A stretch of 64,000 nucleotides of DNA from Acidovorax sp. NO-1. Its GTDB lineage: Bacteria; Pseudomonadota; Gammaproteobacteria; Burkholderiales; Burkholderiaceae_C. Location of the stretch: NCBI RefSeq assembly GCF_000238595.1, contig NZ_AGTS01000077.1:124001-188000 (forward strand), read 5' to 3'. The notes beneath the pieces are model-generated. The model saw nothing but the letters and a program-made list of their open reading frames with translations. It had not been told where the DNA came from and made no database searches. Below, in pieces: positions 55,028-61,685 of the stretch. Every line of letters starts with the position of its first letter. Positions within the stretch are counted from its first letter, which is position 1. A program made the position numbers and the translations under genes.

Positions 55028-56080
55028 TCAAAGAACCGCGTTGAATACAAAACCCACGATCAGGATGCCGGTGGCGACCACAGCCACGAAGGTGGCGATG
55101 AGCCTCACCTTGAGCACCTTGCGCAGGATGATCATTTCGGGCAGCGAGAGCGCGATCACGCTCATCATGAAAGCCAGCACTGTGCCCAGTGCTGCGCCCT
55201 TGGCCAGCAGGGCCTGCACTATGGGGATAACGCCAGCTGCGTTGGTGTACATGGGCACACCGATCAGCACCGCCAGCGGCACCGACCACCAGGACTCCTT
55301 GCCCATGAAACTGGCCATGAAGTCCTGCGGCACCCAGCCGTGGATGCCGGCGCCGATGGCAATACCGACAAGGATGTAGGGCCAGACCTTGCCCACGATC
55401 TCCCGCACCGATGCGAAACCCGCCTGCACCCGGTCGGCCAGCGTCGTTTCAGCCGCCTCGTAACCCGCCGACATCTTGGGCATGTCGCGTACCCAGTCTT
55501 CGAGGTACGCCTCCATTTTCAGACGGCCAATGATCCAGCCGGACACGACGGCGACCGACAGACCCAGGCCTAGATACAGCGCAGCGATCTCCCAACCGAA
55601 CATGCCGAACAGCAGCGCTAGAGCCACCTCGTTCACCATGGGCGCCGAGATCAGGAATGAGAAGGTCACGCCCAGCGGCACGCCCGCCTGCACAAAACCG
55701 ATGAACAGCGGCACCGCCGAGCACGAGCAGAACGGTGTGACGATGCCGAGCGAGGCAGCCATCACATTGGCCACCCCCTCGGTGCGCCCGGCCAGCAGCG
55801 CGCGGGTGCGCTCGGGCGTGAAGTAGCTATTTATCATGCCCATCACGAACACCACCCCCGTGAGCAGCATCAGCACCTTGGGGGTGTCGTAGAGGAAGAA
55901 CTGCAGCGCACCGCCCAGGTGGCTGGTCCGGTCTACTGGCAAGGCCGCGACCAGCGCCTCAGAGCCCGGCAGCAGGGTCTGATAAAGGCCAAACCAGCCC
56001 AGCGCCGCCAGGATCAAGAACAAGACCGGCTGGCGAAGCGGCCAGCCCTGTACGGGCAAGGGAGACGGCGAGGTGTTCAT
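55028..56080 (-). CDS. DUF318/ArsP-like permease
   Basis: 350 residues from the ATG at 56080. Eight or so membrane helices; TPFCSCSAVPLFIGFVQAGVPLG is the signature of the family, shared with ArsP (trivalent organoarsenical exporter), in which the Cys residues bind the arsenical. GMINSYFTPERTRALL and NAAGVIPIVQALLAKG are also typical. It is first in an operon with the CANC protein, a rhodanese, thioredoxin and CcdA-like gene. The substrate (organoarsenical or other) is not certain. Confidence 0.8.
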   Translation of the reverse strand: MNTSPSPLPVQGWPLRQPVLFLILAALGWFGLYQTLLPGSEALVAALPVDRTSHLGGALQFFLYDTPKVLMLLTGVVFVMGMINSYFTPERTRALLAGRTEGVANVMAASLGIVTPFCSCSAVPLFIGFVQAGVPLGVTFSFLISAPMVNEVALALLFGMFGWEIAALYLGLGLSVAVVSGWIIGRLKMEAYLEDWVRDMPKMSAGYEAAETTLADRVQAGFASVREIVGKVWPYILVGIAIGAGIHGWVPQDFMASFMGKESWWSVPLAVLIGVPMYTNAAGVIPIVQALLAKGAALGTVLAFMMSVIALSLPEMIILRKVLKVRLIATFVAVVATGILIVGFVFNAVL

Positions 56081-56085
56081 GCCAC

Positions 56086-56115
56086 AGAAGACGCGGCACC
56101 TCGCCAAAAGATGCA
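56086..56115 (-). promoter_or_regulatory. ECF-type promoter before the permease operon
   Basis: TGCATCTTTT (56106-56115) and CGTCTTCT (56086-56093), 12 nt apart on the minus strand. The -10 ends five nt before the ATG, so the transcript may be leaderless. Matches the sites at 52370 and 52507. Confidence 0.6.
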
Positions 56116-56694
56116 GGTTGGTTCATAAAATAATGAAACCTTCCGCCGATGGCCCGTTCGGCCTCTTATCAGTCCGGTGACGACTTACACCTCTTCGGCA
56201 AACATCCGGCCTTTTTCGACCAACGGCCGCTTGCCCGCTCCGCGCAGCAAAGTGCTGGGTTGCCACCGGGGTTTGGGGAAGTCCTTGCGCCAGTCTGGGC
56301 CGATCCCTGGAGGCACGGAAGCTGTAGCCCTTCTTTCTCGGGCAGCTCACAACGTCCACGGTTTTCTTGTCGATGGACAGCGCCACCATCCGCAGCCCCT
56401 GGCCGCGCGCGAAACGGGCAGGGGCAGGACCTCCAGCACACAAGCCGCGGTTTGCCCTGGGCTTGGACCACTCCGAACCCCAAACCATCAAGGAGCGTGA
56501 TCCGCGGCTGCTTGACCTCGCAGGCGAGCGAGGTCAGCGGTGACGCATTCACCTCCTAGCTGGCGACCGATACCGGCTGGCCCAGGCGGCGGGCTATGGA
56601 CTGGCAAGCACGGCGGTGGCACCAAACCAGGCGCGGCGGCATCAGCCACCCGCGATGAGGTCGGTTGAGGTGTCTGTGGTTGTGTGGCGTGGTT
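56116..56694. other. Intergenic region, no intact gene recognised
   Basis: About 580 bases between the permease promoter and the ECF sigma gene. Several open frames overlap in both directions but none has a recognisable family or start site. It may hold decayed coding sequence. Confidence 0.4.
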
Positions 56695-57309
56695 TCACGG
56701 AGCGCCTTTGCGACAAGCGGGGTTGTTGCCGGGCTGGGCCTCGCAGTTGGGTGCAGCGACGTCCGCCGACAGCGGCGGACGGGGCACGAAATCGTCGATG
56801 CGGCCGACATCGTCGAACGAAATCTGGCAGGCCGTGGTCATGCGTTCGCGCATGCGCTTGCGAGCCCGCTGCACGCGGGACTTGGCCGCCGACAGGCTCA
56901 GGTTCTTGAGTCGGGCAAAGTCCCCTTGCTCCATGCCCTGTAGATCGCACAACTCGATGGCTTCTCGGTCCTGCGGGTCTAACTCGGACAGGACTCGGGG
57001 CAAGCAGGCCTGGGCAAGCGAGTCGACCGGGTCGGTCTGCTCAACCGGTGCGGGTAGCTCGTCCAGCCCCTCGGGCAAAGGCAGGCTGTCGCGTGACACG
57101 CGCATGCGGTCGGTGAGGGTATTGCGGGTGATCTCAAACAGCCAGGCTCGCGGTTGCGCAATGGCGTCGAAACGGTCACCTTGTTTGAGGGTCTTGAGAA
57201 ACACGTCCTGCAGAAGATCGTCCACTTCGCTCTTCACCGGCGCCCGCGACATCAGCCAGCGGCGCAGCTCGGCTTCGTGGCGGGACCAAGCAGACAACAG
57301 GGTGTTCAT
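56695..57309 (-). CDS. ECF-type RNA polymerase sigma factor
   Basis: 204 residues. Region 2: VDDLLQDVFLKTLKQGDRFDAIAQPRAWLFEITRNTLTDRMR. Region 4: LSELDPQDREAIELCDLQGMEQGDFARLKNLSLSAAKSRVQRARKRMRE. It directs RNA polymerase to a dedicated promoter set; the repeated TGCATCTYTT-N12-CGTCTTCT sites 0.6-5 kb away are the obvious candidates. No anti-sigma gene is adjacent. The C-terminal ~35 residues carry a Cys (PNCEAQPGN) that might sense redox or metal. Confidence 0.85.
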   Translation of the reverse strand: MNTLLSAWSRHEAELRRWLMSRAPVKSEVDDLLQDVFLKTLKQGDRFDAIAQPRAWLFEITRNTLTDRMRVSRDSLPLPEGLDELPAPVEQTDPVDSLAQACLPRVLSELDPQDREAIELCDLQGMEQGDFARLKNLSLSAAKSRVQRARKRMRERMTTACQISFDDVGRIDDFVPRPPLSADVAAPNCEAQPGNNPACRKGAP

Positions 57310-57369
57310 TTTGAAGTCAGCAAGGCTGTGTGAAGGCGGTTGGTCTTGAGCGGAGGCGGATCACTAGCC

Positions 57370-58677
57370 TCAGGCCGTGATCGATAGCTTTTTCATTTTC
57401 TCCCAAAGTGTCTTTCGGCTGATGCCCAGCACCTCAGCTGTCTTTCCGACGCTTCCTTCGCAGTGTGAAAGAGCTTTGCGAATGTGTGTGCGCTCCACAC
57501 CTTCAAGAATGATCTGCAGCGGCTCTATCGGTTCTGTGTTGGCGCCGTTCGGCGGTGCGTTCGCGCTCTCCAACGCCAGGGGCGTGTCGAGCAAGCCACC
57601 ATCGCTCATCACCAGGGCTTGCTCCAGATACGAACGCAGCTCGCGCACATTGCCCCGCCATTCGCGTCCCATGATGTCGCGCAAGAAGGTCTCGGACATT
57701 GCCAGCGGTCGACCTTGCTCCAGCACCAGCGACGCCAGCAGCCGCTCGGTCAGCCAGCGGATGTCTTCGGGGCGCTCCCGTAGGGGAGGCAAGGCGATCT
57801 TGATGACCGCCAGACGGTAAAAGAGGTCTTCGCGGAACTTGCCAGCACCCATGTCGGCGTAGAGATCGCGGTTCGTCGCCGCCAGGATGCGAAAGTCGCT
57901 TTGGGTGGTGCGCTCGGCACCGAGCCTGAAAAAGCACTTCTCCTGCAAGGCCCGCAGCAGCTTGGCTTGCATGCTGGCTGGCAACTCCCCCACCTCATCG
58001 AGGAACAGGGTCCCGCCGTTGGCGCGCTCCAGATAGCCTTTGTGCGCACGCATAGCGCCAGAAAATGCTCCCTTCTCATAGCCAAAAAACTCGGCCTCCA
58101 TCATGGTTTCGGGGATGGCGGCGCAGTTGACCGCCACAAACTCGCCCCTCCCGCTGCGCGGATCCAGCTGGTGGATCAGCTGGGCGGCAACCTCCTTGCC
58201 CACCCCGGACTCTCCCGTGAGCAAGGTGGACACACGCTGGCCCGCCACTTTGTGCACCATGGCCTCGACGCGTCGCATGGCGGGCGAAACGCCCAGCACC
58301 GCAGTGTCTTCTGCGCTCGGCGCCACCGACACCGCCGCGTGCACCATGGCCACCAGGTTTTCGATGTCAAAAGGTTTGGTGAGGTATTCCCTGGCACCCG
58401 CTCTCACGGCAGTGACCGCGTCGTTGACGCTGCCATAGCCGGTGAGGAAAAACCAAGGCAAGGCCCGAAGGCTGGCGGGCAGCTCCACAAACCATTCCGT
58501 GGCCAGGCCGTCCGCCAGGCGCACATCGCTCACGATGGCCGACGGATGCCGGTCCAGCGGCTCGCGTGCCTCGGCCAGTCGCCTGCACCAGTGCACCCGC
58601 AGTCCCTCCAACTCGAATCGCTGGACCAGCGACTCGCCCATGATCGCGTCGTCTTCGATAACCAGAACCGTGTTCAT
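57370..58677 (-). CDS. aioR: AioR, sigma-54-dependent response regulator
   Basis: 435 residues from the ATG at 58677, overlapping the aioS stop (ATGA). Receiver with phosphoacceptor Asp in AIVSDVRLADG; AAA+ domain with Walker A GESGVGKEV, GAFSGA loop contacting sigma-54, and Walker B GGTLFLDEVGELP; Fis-type helix-turn-helix at the end (VGKTAEVLGISRKTLWEKMKKL). It activates the arsenite-oxidase promoter, which here has a consensus sigma-54 element. Confidence 0.92.
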   Translation of the reverse strand: MNTVLVIEDDAIMGESLVQRFELEGLRVHWCRRLAEAREPLDRHPSAIVSDVRLADGLATEWFVELPASLRALPWFFLTGYGSVNDAVTAVRAGAREYLTKPFDIENLVAMVHAAVSVAPSAEDTAVLGVSPAMRRVEAMVHKVAGQRVSTLLTGESGVGKEVAAQLIHQLDPRSGRGEFVAVNCAAIPETMMEAEFFGYEKGAFSGAMRAHKGYLERANGGTLFLDEVGELPASMQAKLLRALQEKCFFRLGAERTTQSDFRILAATNRDLYADMGAGKFREDLFYRLAVIKIALPPLRERPEDIRWLTERLLASLVLEQGRPLAMSETFLRDIMGREWRGNVRELRSYLEQALVMSDGGLLDTPLALESANAPPNGANTEPIEPLQIILEGVERTHIRKALSHCEGSVGKTAEVLGISRKTLWEKMKKLSITA

Positions 58678-60119
58678 GTGATCTTCTCCGGGGCCTCTCT
58701 GTTGGGCACTTGAAACACCAGCCGGGTCTGACCGGTCTCGGCAGCGTCGAGGCGAAACTGGCCGCGCAGGTGGCTGGCCAGTTCCTGGCAGACCCACAGT
58801 CCGAAGCCTCTGGGATCGCGCCCGCTTTCAGCCGCCAGCGTGCTGCGAAAGCGCTCTGCACTCAAGGGCGCGCCGCTGTTGGTGACGCTGAAAACCATCT
58901 CCACCTCGTTTGCCTTGAGCTCGGCCTGGATGGAGCCGTGTTCCCCGGCCGCCTTGAGCGCGTTGAGCAGCAGGTTGAGCATCACCTGCCGCAGGGGGGC
59001 GGACGGTACGCGCAACGCGGTGTCGACGTCGACGCGGGTGGCAATTTCCACCCTCAACTTGGCCGCAGTGCCTTGCACCAGGGTCACAATGTCGTCGAGG
59101 TCACCTGGCTCCAGAGGACGGTCTTCCATGCGCGCCTGCGGCAACAGGGCGGCGACCGTGGTGCGAATCTGCTGCAGCCCGCGATCAATGAGGTCGATGG
59201 TGCGGGCGCGGATGTCGCTGGAGCCACCGTGCAGGCGCAGGGTCTGCGTTGCCGTCAGCAGGCCCGCCAGCGGGTTGTTGATTTCATGGGCCACAGCCGC
59301 TGTCATGCGCCCGACGGCGGCCAGGCGTTCGGCAGAAAGTGCGCGCTCTTCAGCCCATTTGTTTCGCTCCAGCTCCCGCATGAGCTGGGCGATGGCTTCA
59401 CCAATGCGAGCCAGTTCCGGGTCGGAGGTCTTGGGCAACTGAGTGCGCAATAGGCCGGGGTCTTCCCGGCCGATGCGTTCGATCAAAGCGACCAGGCGCT
59501 CGACGGGTTTCGTCATGCGCTGCCCGACCCACCAGCCCATGGGCACCAGCAAGGCGACAGCGAGGGCGATGCCGATCAGCGCCGTCTGGGCGAGCGATAC
59601 CCAGTCGGGGACGAACACCGCCGCGTCCACTTCCATCAGTACAAAGCCGAGGGTTTGACCGTCTTCACTGCGGATCGGGTCCAACAGCAGCACCGATCCG
59701 TCGTGCTGCTCCACCCGCACCCTCGCTGCGATTCTGGAGGGCATCAGCAGGGGCTGGCCGTGCCAGGTTTCGCCAAGCAACAGGCGGCCAGTCTCTAGCT
59801 GAGCGGGGGCCGACGCGGCAAAGATTCGGCCTTCAGTGTCCAAAATGGCCAGGCGCGCATGCCCTTCAGCGGCACCGGGAATCAGTTCTGCTGTGTCTCT
59901 CAGCAGCGAAAAAACCCGCCATGTGTCGTCCGCTACCAGCATGGGGCGCACTTGGGCGATCAGCAGCACCACGGCCCGGTCGAGCAGAGAGAGCGTTTCT
60001 TTCCGGGCGTTCTGGGCAGACACCCGCGCGGTGACCGAAGTCACCAGCAGGGCCGCGATCAGCACGGCCAACGACAGACCCAAGGGGATTTGCACCCGAT
60101 AGGGCAAACGCCTGAGCAT
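58674..60119 (-). CDS. aioS: AioS, arsenite-responsive sensor histidine kinase
   Basis: 481 residues. Two membrane helices (about 11-31 and 178-198) border a periplasmic domain; a HAMP-like segment, phosphoacceptor His in AVAHEINNPLAGLL, and an ATPase domain (NLLLNALKAAGEHG, GFGLWVCQELASHLRG) follow. It receives the signal from periplasmic AioX and phosphorylates AioR. Its start overlaps the aioX stop. Confidence 0.9.
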   Translation of the reverse strand: MLRRLPYRVQIPLGLSLAVLIAALLVTSVTARVSAQNARKETLSLLDRAVVLLIAQVRPMLVADDTWRVFSLLRDTAELIPGAAEGHARLAILDTEGRIFAASAPAQLETGRLLLGETWHGQPLLMPSRIAARVRVEQHDGSVLLLDPIRSEDGQTLGFVLMEVDAAVFVPDWVSLAQTALIGIALAVALLVPMGWWVGQRMTKPVERLVALIERIGREDPGLLRTQLPKTSDPELARIGEAIAQLMRELERNKWAEERALSAERLAAVGRMTAAVAHEINNPLAGLLTATQTLRLHGGSSDIRARTIDLIDRGLQQIRTTVAALLPQARMEDRPLEPGDLDDIVTLVQGTAAKLRVEIATRVDVDTALRVPSAPLRQVMLNLLLNALKAAGEHGSIQAELKANEVEMVFSVTNSGAPLSAERFRSTLAAESGRDPRGFGLWVCQELASHLRGQFRLDAAETGQTRLVFQVPNREAPEKIT

Positions 60120-60988
60120 CAGCCCACCACGCCGCTTCCGGAGACCATTAACGCCTGGCGCCGGATAGACTCAAAAAGGGTATGTGTGCCCGCAGTGAAA
60201 CCCGACAGGTTCAGCGAAGCCAGCAGATCCTGCCCCACCTTGTCGTCGGCCATCCCCAGCAGTGCCTGCCGGAGCGACTCGGTGGACGCGGAGGGAGGCC
60301 GACGCCGGGTCACCAGCGGCGGAAATCCAAATGCATCCGATTTCCAGACTACCTCGGTTTTCTCGATAGCGGGCATTTTTTGCGACCGCATGGTTTCCCA
60401 CACATACCCATCGATCGACCCTGCCTGGGCCAGCCCGGCCGCCACGGCTTCGGCCACGTTGCGATGGCTGTGCGCGAAGAAGGCCCGCTTGAGCTCGCGC
60501 GGCTTCACACCCGCTTTCGCGAGCTGGGCTTGCGCGACCAACCACCCGGAATTGGACAAGGGATCGGAGTACGCGAGTACCCGTTGCCTCAGATCGCCCC
60601 AGCCTTTGATTGAGGACGCAGGGGAAAATGCCTTAGACCTGATGAGATAGGCCTGATACAACGGCTGCCCCATGTACAAAGGCACGGCCAACAAGCTCAG
60701 GTCCGCTTCAAAGCGGATGTAGGGGTAGCCGCAGATCCACGCTGCATCCACTTGGTCGGAGAACAGCAAGTCCAACACCGACTGGTAAGACTCCCGAGCC
60801 ACGAACCCCACTTCCGCACCTACGCGCGCACTCAGATACTGGCTCCAGCGAGAGAGAAAGGCCACTTGGTCGGCCAGGATCACCGGAGTCAGACCGATGC
60901 GCAACCGATCCGCTCCCCAACCGGGGAGGGACACAGCCGTCGCTGCGGCGCCGCAGGCTCCAGCGGCCAGATAGCGTCTTCGGTTCAC
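60119..60988 (-). CDS. aioX: AioX, periplasmic arsenite-binding protein
   Basis: 289 residues from a GTG at 60988. N-terminal RRRYLAAGACGAAATAVSLPGWGA is a Tat-like signal. The rest fits the phosphonate/PhnD-like binding-protein family (LRIGLTPVILADQVAFLSRW, DAAWICGYPYIRF, GSIDGYVWETM). One Cys is seen in the binding half (WICGY), matching the arsenite-sensing Cys of AioX. First gene of aioXSR, divergent from aioBA. Confidence 0.88.
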   Translation of the reverse strand: MNRRRYLAAGACGAAATAVSLPGWGADRLRIGLTPVILADQVAFLSRWSQYLSARVGAEVGFVARESYQSVLDLLFSDQVDAAWICGYPYIRFEADLSLLAVPLYMGQPLYQAYLIRSKAFSPASSIKGWGDLRQRVLAYSDPLSNSGWLVAQAQLAKAGVKPRELKRAFFAHSHRNVAEAVAAGLAQAGSIDGYVWETMRSQKMPAIEKTEVVWKSDAFGFPPLVTRRRPPSASTESLRQALLGMADDKVGQDLLASLNLSGFTAGTHTLFESIRRQALMVSGSGVVG

Positions 60989-60999
60989 GGTATTCCTGC

Positions 61000-61045
61000 G
61001 TTACGTTTTCGTAACATTGATTTTCATCATGGTTACGAAAAGTAC
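61000..61045 (+). promoter_or_regulatory. Palindrome and half-site between aioX and aioB (possible AioR enhancer)
   Basis: GTTACGTTTTCGTAAC (61000-61015) is a perfect 6-bp inverted repeat; GTTACGAAAAGTAC (61032-61045) repeats one arm. They lie about 85-110 nt upstream of the sigma-54 element, the usual distance for an enhancer-binding protein such as AioR. They could also regulate aioX, 12 nt away. Confidence 0.55.
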
Positions 61046-61098
61046 ACAGCGAACAAACCCTAAGGGCGCAAGTCCTTGTTTTTAAACAGATCGACTCC

Positions 61099-61113
61099 TG
61101 GCACAGCCATTGC
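61099..61113 (+). promoter_or_regulatory. Sigma-54 (-24/-12) promoter of aioBA
   Basis: TGGCACAGCCATTGC matches the sigma-54 consensus TGGCAC-N5-TTGC at every position. Transcription should start about 12 nt downstream, giving a short leader before the ATG at 61151. Confidence 0.88.
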
Positions 61114-61150
61114 GGTGTGAGATCGCCTTTGTTCAAAACCAGGAGACAAA

Positions 61151-61675
61151 ATGGAAGACATCAAGATTGGTCGCCGATTTTTTCTGAAATCGGGTGGAGC
61201 CGCAGCAGCCGTGGCAGGCGCCACCGTCATCCCGATTCGCAACGCGAATGCAGCCACCTCGGCTGCGTCCAGCGGCACCACCCTGCCTTACCCCAAAAAA
61301 TCCGTCGGTGCGGCCAAGGGCATGCCGCTGAACCAGGCGGTGAGTTTTGCCTACCCCGATGACAGCTCGCCCTGCCTTGCGATCCGCATGGGCTCGCCCG
61401 TGCCTGGCGGCGTCGGCCCCAATGGCGACATCGTTGCTTACAGCTCTTACTGCACTCACATGGGTTGCCCTGTTGGCTACGAACCGGGCACGCGGACCTT
61501 CAAGTGCGGGTGCCACTTCTCCATCTTCGATCCCGAGAACAGCGGTCAGATGGTGACCGGTCAGGCCACTGAAGACCTCCCGCGCATTCTGCTGGCTTAC
61601 GACGCGGCCACCGACAGCATCCATGCTGTCGGGGTCGATGGCCTGATCTACGGTCGCCAGTCCAACATCCTTTGA
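61151..61675 (+). CDS. aioB: AioB, Rieske subunit of arsenite oxidase
   Basis: 174 residues. Tat signal with [20 protein letters not shown]. Rieske cluster ligands in CTHMGC and CGCHFS; both extra Cys residues (the last of CTHMGC and the middle Cys of CGCH) are present, so the disulfide found in some AioB and in bc1-type Rieske proteins can form. It passes electrons from AioA toward cytochrome c or azurin. Folded before export, it carries AioA with it. AGGAG precedes the ATG. Confidence 0.95.
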   Translation: MEDIKIGRRFFLKSGGAAAAVAGATVIPIRNANAATSAASSGTTLPYPKKSVGAAKGMPLNQAVSFAYPDDSSPCLAIRMGSPVPGGVGPNGDIVAYSSYCTHMGCPVGYEPGTRTFKCGCHFSIFDPENSGQMVTGQATEDLPRILLAYDAATDSIHAVGVDGLIYGRQSNIL

Positions 61676-61685
61676 GGAGCGCAGC

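Noticed and set aside
56123..56552. Overlapping frames on both strands as a transposase or new gene
   Set aside because: No motif, conflicting frames and no start signal; I could not support a call.
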